Both the position numbers and the translations under genes were made by a program. Of a DNA stretch of 64,000 nt, positions 24,431 through 34,088 are shown in pieces. Under the pieces are notes generated by a model, which did no database searches, was not told the origin of the DNA, and was given only the letters and a program-made list of their open reading frames with translations. The stretch comes from JBGOTP01 sp963717075 (GTDB lineage: Bacteria; Acidobacteriota; Vicinamibacteria; Vicinamibacterales; CAVVIG01): positions 434,001-498,000 of the forward strand of contig CAVQVI010000034.1 of NCBI GenBank assembly GCA_963717075.1, written 5' to 3'. How positions within the stretch are numbered: position 1 is the stretch's first letter; every line of letters starts with the position of its first letter.

Positions 24431-25102
24431 TCATCCTCCGAGCGCCATGGTGATCCCGACGAGGACGACCCCCACCACCACCATGCCCAACCCCGTGCGC
24501 CAGCCCGGCCTCCCGGCGTATCGGCCGAGCGACCACCCTGCGGCGAAGAGCATCACGATCGCGACCGCGTTCGACGCCCGAAGGGCGGCGCCGACCTCGT
24601 TCACGACGAAGAACGGGATGACCACCGGGAACGTCGAGAGGAACACCAGCAGGAAGACGCCCGCGGCGCCGATGAAGTCGGCGCGGTTCAGCGACGCGAA
24701 GGCCTCCGGGTCGGGCAGCTGGTTCAGTCGCTGGCGCAGGGTCTCGACTTCGGTCGGCGTCAGCACGCTCCCGACGACCGGCGGCAGCGCGTCGAGGATG
24801 CGTTGCGCCGCGTCGTGTCCCCCGACGTGGCGAAGGGCTCGAAGCGTCGCGATCCCGCGCGCCCGCTCGCTGAAGTTGCCCAGCAGATACATCGCGGCGT
24901 CGACTATCCCCCATGCCAGATTGCAGCCGATGGCGCCCGCGAGCATGCTCCGAGTGTCGGCCGCGGCGCCCTCGGCGACGCTGATCGATCCGGTGAACGT
25001 CATGACCATGATCACGCCGAACAGGATTTCGCACGCGCGCTGGAGCGGATCGAGCACATGCCCTGAGGTCCCCACTGTCCACTTATTACTTTCCGACCAC
25101 AT
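24431..25102 (-). CDS. VIT1/CCC1-like membrane protein
   Basis: Intact, 223 residues from ATG, or 208 from an internal GTG at 25057 that gives VLDPLQRACEILFG as N-terminus and looks more natural. About five membrane segments: GVIMVMTFTGSISVAEG, GAIGCNLAWGIVDAAMYLLG, FIGAAGVFLLVFLSTFPVV, a helix after RASNAVAIVML, and a C-terminal one. The second segment with its conserved Asp resembles VIT/CCC1 proteins, which move iron or manganese in other organisms. A charged cytoplasmic loop separates helices 2 and 3. It precedes the ATPase genes on the same strand in the place often held by atpI, but it is not an AtpI. Confidence 0.55.
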   Translation of the reverse strand: MWSESNKWTVGTSGHVLDPLQRACEILFGVIMVMTFTGSISVAEGAAADTRSMLAGAIGCNLAWGIVDAAMYLLGNFSERARGIATLRALRHVGGHDAAQRILDALPPVVGSVLTPTEVETLRQRLNQLPDPEAFASLNRADFIGAAGVFLLVFLSTFPVVIPFFVVNEVGAALRASNAVAIVMLFAAGWSLGRYAGRPGWRTGLGMVVVGVVLVGITMALGG

Positions 25103-25265
25103 TGGACAACCGCACCAGGTCGTCGCTGTAGTCCTCGCTGACGATGGCGCCCTGCTCGTTCAGGGAAACCTTCGCCGCAGGCACGAACTCGCCATGACCG
25201 GGCCGGGCGAGACACGGATCGCCGGGATACGCGGAGGTATGCGCACGATGGCACGCCTTGAGCAC
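25086..25265 (-). CDS. Unrecognised short ORF or gene remnant
   Basis: A 59-codon frame beginning at GTG and ending NVVGK, overlapping the ATG of the VIT-like gene by 17 bases. It has a CHRAH pair near the start and an ordinary mixed-composition tail (AAKVSLNEQGAIVSEDYSDD), more protein-like than the surrounding frames. It could be the 3' end of a longer gene cut by a frameshift. I do not recognise the family. Confidence 0.25.
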   Translation of the reverse strand: MLKACHRAHTSAYPGDPCLARPGHGEFVPAAKVSLNEQGAIVSEDYSDDLVRLSNVVGK

Positions 25266-25739
25266 GCGGCATGCCACTGGGCGAAAAAACCGGCACCGGG
25301 CCAGGAGGCGTGTTCGCGACGTCGTGGCGCCGTGAGGCCCCGCCGGGACTCCGAGGATTCGGAGTCTCTCCGCTTGGATAGAGCTGTCAGGTGGGTAGAA
25401 CGCCGTAAGGATGTTGTCTTTTCGCCTCAGGCGGACGAGGCGACTGGCCGATCGGCGAGGCGCTTGGGATCGACGAGGCATCGTTCGAGCGTTGCTCCAA
25501 CGGTGGCGCGCGCACCGCGTCGGGCCGGGCGATGAGTGCGCCGTGGCCATGCTCCGCCATTTCGGATGTCCGCCGTCGTCGCCCGCCATCGACGCCGCCG
25601 CAATGGCACCGAACCTGTTGTGATTACGGACGAACGGCGATCGTGCGGCCGGGGGTATCGGGTGGCATGGCTACTGCTGCTGGAGTAGGCTACGACTGCT
25701 GGAGTTGTCGATGCGCTCTGCGCGAAGGGAAGGAAGGAC
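25266..25739. other. Intergenic region upstream of the RND operon
   Basis: About 470 bases between a minus-strand unit and the plus-strand efflux operon, so promoters for both should lie here. No convincing gene is visible; open frames here are Arg/Pro-rich shadows. The only structure noticed is a 10-base direct repeat CTGCTGGAGT at 25677-25686 and 25696-25705, 35-65 bases upstream of the efflux start. Confidence 0.4.
25677..25705 (+). promoter_or_regulatory. Direct repeat, possible operator of the RND operon
   Basis: Two exact copies of CTGCTGGAGT start 19 bases apart, roughly two helical turns, just upstream of the GTG start of the periplasmic adaptor gene at 25740. Spacing and position fit a regulator binding two half-sites on one DNA face. 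No regulator gene is adjacent, and the repeat may be chance. Confidence 0.25.
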
Positions 25740-26915
25740 GTGAGCATTCAAGCCGACCGACGATCGATGCTCGTCGCCGTGGCGATGGCGGCCGCGCTGA
25801 GTACGGCGTGCGAGAAGCCGGTCGCCGTCGTGCCACCGCCACCCGAAGTCTATGTGGCCTCCGTCGTCCAGCAGGACGTGCCGGTGTACCTGGAGCTGGT
25901 CGGGCAGACATAGGGATTCCAGGACGTGGAAATCCGGGCTCGCGTGGAAGGCTTCCTCGAGACGGTGAACTTCCGCGAGGGTTCGCTCGTTCGAAAGGGC
26001 GACCTGCTGTACGAGATCGACCGCAAGCCGCTCGAGGCCATTCTGGCCGGCGGCCAAGGCCGACCAGGCGACCGCCCAGGCAAGGCTCGAAAAGGCCCAG
26101 AACGACGTCGCGCGTTACACGCCGCTCGTGGCGAAGCAGGCGGTCAGCCAGCAGGAGCTCGACAACGCGCTCGCCGCGCAGGACGCGGCCAGTTCGCAGG
26201 TCGAAGCCGCGAAGGCGGCGGTGGAAAAGGCGACGCTCGACCTGAGCTACACGCGCATCACGTCGCCGATCGACGGGCTGATCGGCATCACGCAGGTGAA
26301 GCCGGGCAATCTCGTCGGCCGCGGGGAAAGCACGCTGCTCACGACGATCTCGCAGATCAATCCGATGCTCTTCCGGGTGGCGGTCACCGAAGCCGACTAC
26401 CTGCGCGTCGCCAAGCGCCAGGCCCCGCGGACCGGCGAGGCGCCGCGCGCGGCCGACATCCAGCTCACGCTCGCCGACGGCAGCCTCTACTCGCACACGG
26501 GCCGCGTCAATCTGGTGGACCGCGCTGTCGATCCCACGACCGGCACCCTGGGCATGGAGCTCGCGTTTCCCAACCCTGAACTGCTGCTGCGGCCCGGCCA
26601 GTACGGCCGGACGCGGCTGCTGCTCGAAACCAGGACGGGCGCGCTGCTGGTTCCTCAGCGAGCCGTTCAGGAGCTGCAGAGCATCTTACAGCGTGGCCCT
26701 CGTGGACGCAGAGCAACAAGGTGTCGTTCCGCACCGTGAAGGTCGGCCTGCGCGTCGGTTCGCTCTGGGTGATCGAGGAAGGCCTCAAGCCGGGCGAGCG
26801 CGTCGTCGTCGAAGGCCTGCAGCGGATTCAGGACGGCATGACGGTCGTGGCCAAGCCGGCGCCGGCCGCGGCCACGGAATCGGGCGCGGCCCAGCCCGCT
26901 GGCGAGGCGAAGTAG
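25740..26915 (+). CDS. RND efflux periplasmic adaptor, with in-frame TAG and frameshifts
   Basis: AcrA-type membrane-fusion lipoprotein that links the inner-membrane pump to the outer-membrane channel. GTG at 25740 follows AAGGA; the signal ends in the lipobox STAC. The lipoyl half RARVEGFLETVNFREGSLVR, the coiled-coil hairpin (about 26060-26240) and the second lipoyl part YTRITSPIDGLIGITQVKPG are clear. A TAG at 25911-25913 stands where the family has a residue between GQT and GFQ. Frame changes lie near 26055 and 26690. It ends 2 bases before the pump gene. Stop and shifts are most simply sequence errors. Confidence 0.88.
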
Positions 26916-26917
26916 AC

Positions 26918-29900
26918 ATGGCCAGTTTCTTCGTCAACCGGCCCATCGTCGCGATGGTGATGTCGATCATCATCGTCATGCTCGGCCTCGTCGCCATGCA
27001 GGGCCTGCCGATCGCGCAGTATCCCGAGATCGTGCCGCCGATGGTCCAGGTCACGACGACCTTCATCGGCGCCAGCGCCACCGACGTCGAGGCGTCCGTC
27101 GCGACGCCGCTCGAGCAGCAGATCAACGGCGTCGAAAAAGGCATCTACCTGAAGTCGACCAACGCCAACGACGGGACCCTGACGCTCAAGGTGTCGTTCG
27201 AGGTCGGGTCGAATCTGGACATGGACAACGTGCTCACGCAGAACCGCGTGTCGCAGGCCATGCCCCAGATGCCGCAGTCGGTCAAGAACTACGGCGTCAC
27301 GGTGAAGAAGGCCCTGGCGTTTCCGCTCCTCGTCATCTCGGTCAAGTCGCCGAACGGCACCTACGACAGCAGCTTCCTGTCGAACTACACGACCATCAAC
27401 ATCAACGATGCCATCGCGCGCATCCCCGGCGTCGGGCAGATCAACCTGTTCGGCGGCAGCGACTACGCCATGCGCGTGTGGCTGCGGCCCGACGTCATCG
27501 GGCGGCTCGGGGTGACGATCCCCGACATCGCGAACGCCATCTCGCAGCAGAACCAGTTGACCCCGGCCGGCCAGATCGGCGGTCCGCCGGCGGCCACGGG
27601 CACCGAGTACACCTACACCGTCCGCACGCAGGGCCGCCTGCTGAACGAGGAGGAGTTCGGCAACATCATCATCCGGACCAACCCGAACGGCTCGGAGGTC
27701 CGCCTGAAGGACGTCGCCCGGCTCGAGCTCGGCACGATGCTGTACAACGCCGTCGGGCGCCACGACGGCAAGCCTTCCGCGGTCATCGCGGTGTTCCAGA
27801 TTCCCGGCACCAACGCGCTCGATGTCGCGGACCGGATCAAGGCCGAGATGGCCAACCTGTCGAAGCGCTTCCCGCGCGACATGGAGTACCTGGTCTCGCT
27901 CGACACGACGCTGCCGGTGTCCGAGGGCATCGTGGAGATCGAGCACACGCTCTTCGAAGCCGTCGGGCTCGTGATCATCGTGGTCTTCATCTTTCTCCAG
28001 AACTGGCGCGCGACGCTGATTCCGCTGATGACCGTGCCGGTGTCGCTCGTCGGCGCGTTCATGTTCTTCCCGCTCCTCGGCTTCTCGATCAACGTGCTCT
28101 CGCTGCTCGGCCTCGTGCTCGCCATCGGCATCGTCGTGGACGATGCGATCGTGGTGGTCGAGGCCGTGATGCACCACATCGAGCACGGGATGGCGCCGAA
28201 GGAAGCGACGATCAAGGCGATGGAGGAGGTGTCGGGGCCGGTCATCGCCATCGGGCTGATCCTGAGCGCGGTGTTCGTGCCGGTGGGCTTCATGGGCGGC
28301 ATCACCGGACGGCTGTATCAGCAGTTCGCGATCACCATTGCGCATCTCCGTGCTGCTGTCGGTCGTCAACGCGCTGACGCTCAGCCCGGCGCTCGCCGCA
28401 CTGCTGCTGAAGCCGGCGACGGGCAAGCGCACGCTGCTGACACCGTTCTACAACGGGTTCAACAAGGTCTTCGGCATCACGACCGACGCGTACGTCAGCT
28501 TCTCCGCCATCCTGATCCGGAAGATGTTCCGGAGCCTGGCCTTCATCGGCGTGCTGGTCTACGTGATCGTCGTGCTGGTCCGGGCCATTCCTGGCGGCTT
28601 CGTGCCGGAGGAGGACCAGGGCTACATCATGGTGAACGCGCAGCTGCCCGACGCGGCGTCGCTCGAGCGCACCGACGCGGTCATGAAGAAGGCCGAAGCG
28701 ATCCTGGCGAAGAACGAGGCCATCGAGGGCTTCAACACCATCAGCGGCTACTCGCTGCTCACCTCCGCCTACTCCTCGAACATGGGCTTCTTCTTCGTGC
28801 AGCTCAAGCCGTGGGAGGAGCGCACGACCGAAGAGGCTCACGCGAACGGCGTCGTGGCCGCGCTGAACGCGAGCGTTCGCGCAGCAGATTCCGGAGGCGG
28901 GCGTCATTGCCTTCGGACCGCCGTCGATCCCGGGCCTCGGCACCGGCGCCGGCTTCACGATGCAGCTGCAGGATCGCAGCGGCGGCTCGCCGGACTATCT
29001 GGCCGAGCAGACGCAGCGCTTCATGGAGGCCGCGCGCAAGCGGCCGGAAATCGGACGCATCGGCACGCTGTATCGGGCGGCCGTCCCGCAGGTCTACGCC
29101 GACATCGATCGCAGCAAGGTGCTGAAGTCCGGCGTGCAGCTGAACGACGTGAACACCACGCTCGGCGCGCTGCTCGGCAGCTCCTACGTGAACGACTTCA
29201 ACCGGTTCGGCCGCGTGTACAAGGTGTACGTCCAGGCCGAGCCGGAGTTCCGGCAGGATCCGAAGCAGCTCGGGCTGTTCTACGTGAAGAACAAGGGCGG
29301 CGGCATGGTGCCGCTCGACACGCTGGTCACCACGCGGCCCGGCGCCGGACCCGAGTTCACGAATCGGTTCAACCTGTTCCGATCGGCCGAGCTCACCGGT
29401 GTGCCGGCCGCGGGCTTTTCGTCGACGCAGGCGCTCGATGCGCTCGAGGCGACGGCGCGCGAGGTGTTGCCGCCCGACATGAGCTTCGACTGGGCGGACA
29501 TGTCGTACCAGGAGCGCGCGGCCCCGGGCGTCGCCGCGGTGTTCGTGCTCGCGATCTTCCTGGTGTTCCTCATCCTCGCGGCGCAGTACGAGAGCTGGGG
29601 CCTGCCGTTCAGCGTCCTCCTGGGCACGCCGTTCGCGGCCTTCGGCGCGTATCTCGGACTCTGGCTCGCGCGCCTCTACCTCGGGCCGAGCTACGTGAAC
29701 AACGTCTTCGCGCAGATCGGCCTGATCATGCTCATCGGTCTGGCCGCGAAGAACGCGATTCTGATCGTCGAGTTCGCGAAGATGGAGGTCGACCAGGGCA
29801 AGCCCCTGGTCGAGGCGACGCTGCTCGCGGCGAAGCTTCGCTTCCGGCCGATTCTGATGACGGCCTTCGCGTTCATCCTCGGCGTCGTTCCGCTGCTGAC

Positions 29901-30108
29901 GGCGACGGGCGCCGGCGCCGAGTCGCGCAAGGTGATGGGCATGGTCGTCTTCTCCGGCATGCTCGTCGCGACGATCCTTGGCGTCCTGCTGATTCCGATG
30001 CTGTTTGTCGCCGTCATGAAGGTGATCGGCGGCGCCAAGCCCGCGCCGGTGCCGGCAGCGCCGCCGCCACCGAAGCTGGCGACCGATGCCGGCCAGGGGA
30101 GCCACTGA
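26918..30108 (+). CDS. RND multidrug efflux pump, HAE1 (AcrB) family, frameshifted
   Basis: Inner-membrane proton-driven drug exporter, about 1060 residues. It starts MASFFVNRPIVAMVMSIIIV. The proton-relay pair is in GIVVDDAIVVVEAV, and the helix-10 Lys is in LIGLAAKNAILIVEFAKME. Porter-domain features include YPEIVPPMVQVTT near the N-terminus and PGGFVPEEDQGY after helix 7. Frame changes lie near 28345 and 28875; the rest is intact and ends in a Pro/Ala-rich tail. The outer-membrane factor starts one base after its stop. The substrate range is not deducible. Confidence 0.93.
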
Positions 30109-30109
30109 G

Positions 30110-31510
30110 ATGAGGACGCGCGTCGCTCATTCCGGCCTCCTGACGCTCATCGTGTCGAGCGTGCTGGCGGCCGGCTGCACGGCCGGCGCCAACTACTCCC
30201 GTCCCGAGATGACGCCTCCGCCTGGATACCGGTTCGTCCAGGAACCTTCGCAGGCGCACTCGCTGGCCGATGCGCCGTGGTTTCAGGTCTTCGACGATCC
30301 GACGCTGCAGGCGCTCATTCGGGACGCCATCGCCAACAATCTCGACCTGCGCGTTGCGGTGGCGCACGTGGAAGAGGCACGCGCCCGCGCGGGGATCGCG
30401 AAGTCGTACCTGTATCCCCAGGTCAATGGCGTCGCCGGCTACGGCGTGCGGCAGGCGTCGACCACTGAGGAGAACAACGACACGACGCATCAGAGCGGCG
30501 TCTACGGGTTCCAGTTGTCATGGGAGATCGATCTGTTCGGCCGCATCCGGCGCGAGAGGGAAGCGGCGTTGGCCGTGGCGCTGGCGACCGAACAGGGCCG
30601 GCGCGGCGTGCTGGTGACACTGGTCGGCGACGTCGCCGCGAACTACTTCCTGTTGCGCGAGCTCGACATGCAGCTCGCGATCGCCCGGCAGACCCTCCGC
30701 CTGAACGACGAGACCGTCGCGTATTTCCAGAACCGCCTGAGCGGCGGCGTGTCGAATCGACTCGAGCTCGATCGGATCCAGGCCAATCGCGCGCGGACGG
30801 CCGCGGCGATCCCCGAGCTCGAACGCCAGATTGGCCAGGTCGAGAATGCGCTGTCGCTGCTGCTGGGCCGGCCGCCCGGGCCGATCACACGCGAGCGGCT
30901 GACCATCGAGGAACGGCTCCCGCCGCCAATTCCGCCGGGCCTTCCCGCGGCACTCCTCGAGCGCCGGCCCGACGTCGTTCAGGCCGAGCAGGTCCTCGTC
31001 GCGACGAACGCCGACATCGGCGCCGCGAAGGCGCTGTTCTACCCGAGCATCAGCCTGACGGGGTTTCTCGGCGGCGTCAGCGGCGATCTCTCGACGTTTC
31101 TCGGCGGAAGCGGTGCTGTGTGGTCCGCGAGCGCGGGTCTTCTTCAGCCCGTCTTCCAGGGAGGCCGGCTTCGCCGGAATCTCGAGGCGGCGCAGGCGCG
31201 ATTCGACGCGGCGCTCGCCGAGTACCAGAAGGCGGCGCTCAACAGCTACCGCGAAGTGGCCGATGCCCTGGTGTCCATTCAGAAGCTCGCCGAACAGCGC
31301 GGGCTGCGCGAGGCGGGAGTCGCAGCGCTGCAGGACGCGTCCGATCTGTCCCGCTTGCGCTACGACTCGGGACTCGCCAATTACATCGAAATCCTGACCG
31401 CCGATCAGGATTTGTTCGAGCAGCAGCTGCTGCTGGCGCAGACACGCGGAGCCGAATTGCGGGCCCGCGCGGAGCTGTACCGGGCACTCGGGGGCGGTTG
31501 GCAACCCTAG
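30110..31510 (+). CDS. RND outer-membrane factor lipoprotein (NodT/OprM type)
   Basis: Trimeric outer-membrane exit channel for the preceding pump, 466 residues and intact. The lipobox is VLAAGC near residue 22. Two OEP repeats are visible: the first includes APWFQVFDDPTLQALIRDAI and FQLSWEIDLFGRIRRERE; the second has ERRPDVVQAEQVLVATNADI and FYPSISLTGFLGG. It ends LYRALGGGW. ATG is one base after the pump stop, with GGGGAG in the end of the pump gene as ribosome site. Confidence 0.93.
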   Translation: MRTRVAHSGLLTLIVSSVLAAGCTAGANYSRPEMTPPPGYRFVQEPSQAHSLADAPWFQVFDDPTLQALIRDAIANNLDLRVAVAHVEEARARAGIAKSYLYPQVNGVAGYGVRQASTTEENNDTTHQSGVYGFQLSWEIDLFGRIRREREAALAVALATEQGRRGVLVTLVGDVAANYFLLRELDMQLAIARQTLRLNDETVAYFQNRLSGGVSNRLELDRIQANRARTAAAIPELERQIGQVENALSLLLGRPPGPITRERLTIEERLPPPIPPGLPAALLERRPDVVQAEQVLVATNADIGAAKALFYPSISLTGFLGGVSGDLSTFLGGSGAVWSASAGLLQPVFQGGRLRRNLEAAQARFDAALAEYQKAALNSYREVADALVSIQKLAEQRGLREAGVAALQDASDLSRLRYDSGLANYIEILTADQDLFEQQLLLAQTRGAELRARAELYRALGGGWQP

Positions 31511-31528
31511 CGAACAGGATAAACACCC

Positions 31529-32323
31529 ATGGCGGAAATAAAAAAGAAGATGAAGCAGAAGAAGTTCGAAGAAGAGCTGGTGCGCCTCCAGGCCAAGCTG
31601 TGCATCCTGCAGGACTGGGTGAAGGAGAAAGGGCTGCGCGTCATCATCGTCTTCGAGGGGCGCGACGCGGCCGGGAAGGGCGGAACGATCAAGGCGATCA
31701 TGGAGCGCACGAGCCCGCGCATCTTCCGTCTCGTGGCGCTGCCCGCACCGTCCGACCGCGAGAAATCGCAGATGTACGTGCAGCGGTACATGCAGCACTT
31801 TCCCGCCGCGGGCGAGATCGTCGTCTTCGACCGGAGTTGGTACAACCGTGCCGGGGTGGAGCGCGTGATGGGATTCGCCTCTGAGGGACAGGTCGAGCGG
31901 TTCCTCAAGCTGGCTCCGTGGTTCGAGAAGCAGATGATCGAGAGCGGGATCATTCTCATCAAGCTCTGGCTCGAGGTGGGGAACAAGGAACAGGAGCGGA
32001 GGTTCAAGGCTCGCATCCACGACCCTCTGCGTCAGTGGAAGCTGAGCCCCATGGACCTGCCTTCGCGCGCCAAGTGGTACGAATACTCGCTGGCGCGCGA
32101 TGCCATGCTCAAGGCGACCGACACTCGCCAGGCGCCCTGGTATATCGTCCGGTCCGACGACAAGCGCCGCGCGCGCCTGAACGCGATCGCTCACATCCTG
32201 AAGGCGATTCCGCACAAGAAGATCAATCGCCCGACCGTGAAGCTGCCGGACCGGTCGCGAAAGCACGCGTACGACGATGAGGCGACGCTGGCGCGCCGCA
32301 AGTTCGTGCGCGAGGTCTACTGA
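31529..32323 (+). CDS. ppk2: Polyphosphate kinase 2 (PPK2)
   Basis: Nucleotide phosphorylation from polyphosphate, typically NDP to NTP for one-domain class I enzymes. 264 residues, intact. Walker A is FEGRDAAGKGG (residues 42-52), the lid region follows, and Walker B is VFDRSWYNRAGVERVMGF. A Lys-rich N-terminus precedes. It starts 18 bases after the outer-membrane factor gene on the same strand, so it is probably cotranscribed with the efflux genes, an uncommon pairing. Whether ADP or GDP is preferred cannot be told. Confidence 0.92.
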   Translation: MAEIKKKMKQKKFEEELVRLQAKLCILQDWVKEKGLRVIIVFEGRDAAGKGGTIKAIMERTSPRIFRLVALPAPSDREKSQMYVQRYMQHFPAAGEIVVFDRSWYNRAGVERVMGFASEGQVERFLKLAPWFEKQMIESGIILIKLWLEVGNKEQERRFKARIHDPLRQWKLSPMDLPSRAKWYEYSLARDAMLKATDTRQAPWYIVRSDDKRRARLNAIAHILKAIPHKKINRPTVKLPDRSRKHAYDDEATLARRKFVREVY

Positions 32324-34034
32324 GGGTTCAGACGAACGGCATGCGGAACGACTCGTCGATCCCGGACTCGCGGCGCCATCGCGGCCGTGGCTGGGCCTCG
32401 TCCTGTGTCTCTCGCTCCTGTGCGGCGGTGTGGCCAGGGCCCAGTCTCCAACCGCGCCGGCACCGCCCCAGGCGCCGCCAGTGGCGGCGCTCCTGAACGC
32501 GACACCCACGAGTGAAACGTTTACCCTCACCTACTTCAACCGGCCCATCGTCGTTCTGAAGGCGAGCGTCCTCGGACGCTCGCCGATGGAACGTGCGGTA
32601 GGCGCCCACCGGGCGCTCGACGACCTGACCGCCGAGCAGATCACGGGACCGGTCTCATCTCAACTGTTCGATGGAGGCGCCCTCATCAGCGTCGGACCGA
32701 GGGTTGTCCTGGCGCTGACGTCCGCCGATATCGACAACCTGTCAGGGGAAACCATTCAGGGTGTGTCAGGCGAGGCGGTCGCGCGCATGCGGCAGGCGCT
32801 CGAGGAGGCCGCCGAAGCGCGCAGGCCCGGCGCGCTCCTTCGCTCCGGCGCGTTCGCGTTCGTGGGACTGATCATCGGCGTGGCGTTGGTGTGGTCGATC
32901 GGGCGGGTCCATCGGACGGCGGCACGCAAGCTGGTCGCGGCGGCCGAGAAGACCGTCGCGAAGTCGAAGATCGATCTCGAATTCCTCCACGGATTGCACT
33001 ACACCGACTTCGAGCGGCGGCTCATCACGCTCTCGAAAGTGTGCCTCGACCTCATCGTCGTCTACGCCGTTCTCACGTTCGTGCTCAGGCGATTCCCGTA
33101 TACCAGACCCTGGGGCGAGTCGCTGCGCGGGTTCCTCTGGCTCACCGTGTCGAACCTCGGGCTGGGGATGGTTGAAGCCCTGCCGGGGCTGTTCACCGTC
33201 GTCCTGATCTATCTGATCACCCGCTTTCTCGTCCGGGGGGTCGGGCTCTGGTTCGGCGCAATCGAGCGCGGGCGTTTCTCAACTCGCTGGATCTATCCGG
33301 AGACGGCCCAGCCCACACGCCGGCTGATCACCGCTCTCTTGTGGCTGTTTGCGATTGTCGCGGCCTACCCGTACCTGCCAGGAAGCCAGACCGAGGCGTT
33401 CAAGGGCGTCAGCGTGTTTGTCGGCCTGATGGTGACGTTTGGCTCGAGCGGTCTCGTCAGCCAGATCATGAGCGGTTTCACGATCACGTATTCCCGGGCG
33501 ATTCGGATTGGGGACTTCGTGCGCATCGGGGACGTCGAAGGCACTGTGCACCACCTGGGCGTCCTTGCCGCGAAGCTGAGGACGCTGCAGAACGAGGACG
33601 TCACCATTCCCAATGCGGTCGTCGTCGCCCAGACGACCACGGACTATTCGCGATTCGGCGACACCGAAGGCGTGCTCACGCCGACGGCGGTCACGATTGG
33701 CTACGACGCGCCATGGCGCCAGGTACATGCGCTGCTGCTGCAGGCGGCCGAGCGGACCGCCGGTCTTCGCCTCCATCCAAAGCCAGTCGTGTACCAGTCG
33801 GCGCTCGAGGACTTCTACGTGAGGTACACGCTGTTCGTGTGTCTCGAGCGGCAGGAGACGCGGCTCGTGACACTGGACGCGCTGCACGCCAACATTCAGG
33901 ACCTGTTCAACGAATACGGCGTGCAGATCATGTCGCCGAACTACGTCCTCGATCCCGCCGCACCGAAGGTGGTGCCCAAGCAGAACTGGTTCGCCGCGCC
34001 AGCACTCCAGGACCCCGCGCGACCAGACAAGTAA
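32277..34034 (+). CDS. MscS-family mechanosensitive channel
   Basis: Intact frame of up to 585 codons, overlapping the end of ppk2. The true start is uncertain: a signal peptide (VLCLSLLCGGVARAQ, ending near 32443) lies about 40 codons in, and an out-of-frame ATG at 32341 would fit better if one base were missing. A periplasmic domain follows (to about residue 190), then four or more membrane helices. The MscS core is FVGLMVTFGSSGLVSQIMSG, with RAIRIGDFVRIGDVEGTVHH after it. The C-terminal alpha/beta domain ends QIMSPNYVLDP. It likely vents solutes during hypo-osmotic shock. Second such channel in the window. Confidence 0.85.
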   Translation: MRRRWRAASSCARSTEGSDERHAERLVDPGLAAPSRPWLGLVLCLSLLCGGVARAQSPTAPAPPQAPPVAALLNATPTSETFTLTYFNRPIVVLKASVLGRSPMERAVGAHRALDDLTAEQITGPVSSQLFDGGALISVGPRVVLALTSADIDNLSGETIQGVSGEAVARMRQALEEAAEARRPGALLRSGAFAFVGLIIGVALVWSIGRVHRTAARKLVAAAEKTVAKSKIDLEFLHGLHYTDFERRLITLSKVCLDLIVVYAVLTFVLRRFPYTRPWGESLRGFLWLTVSNLGLGMVEALPGLFTVVLIYLITRFLVRGVGLWFGAIERGRFSTRWIYPETAQPTRRLITALLWLFAIVAAYPYLPGSQTEAFKGVSVFVGLMVTFGSSGLVSQIMSGFTITYSRAIRIGDFVRIGDVEGTVHHLGVLAAKLRTLQNEDVTIPNAVVVAQTTTDYSRFGDTEGVLTPTAVTIGYDAPWRQVHALLLQAAERTAGLRLHPKPVVYQSALEDFYVRYTLFVCLERQETRLVTLDALHANIQDLFNEYGVQIMSPNYVLDPAAPKVVPKQNWFAAPALQDPARPDK

Positions 34035-34088
34035 CGGAAGACACCAGGCGATCGGGACCTTACCAAGAAGCTCGTCTGGCGCGCCTCC

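Noticed and set aside
24117..25535. 472-codon plus-strand frame
   Set aside because: Runs antisense across atpB and the VIT-like gene and through intergenic DNA; no signal, motif or ribosome site.
25911..25913. Programmed read-through or an unusual amino acid at TAG
   Set aside because: No downstream stem or known system, the position is not catalytic, and the same gene also has frameshifts, so a base error is simpler.
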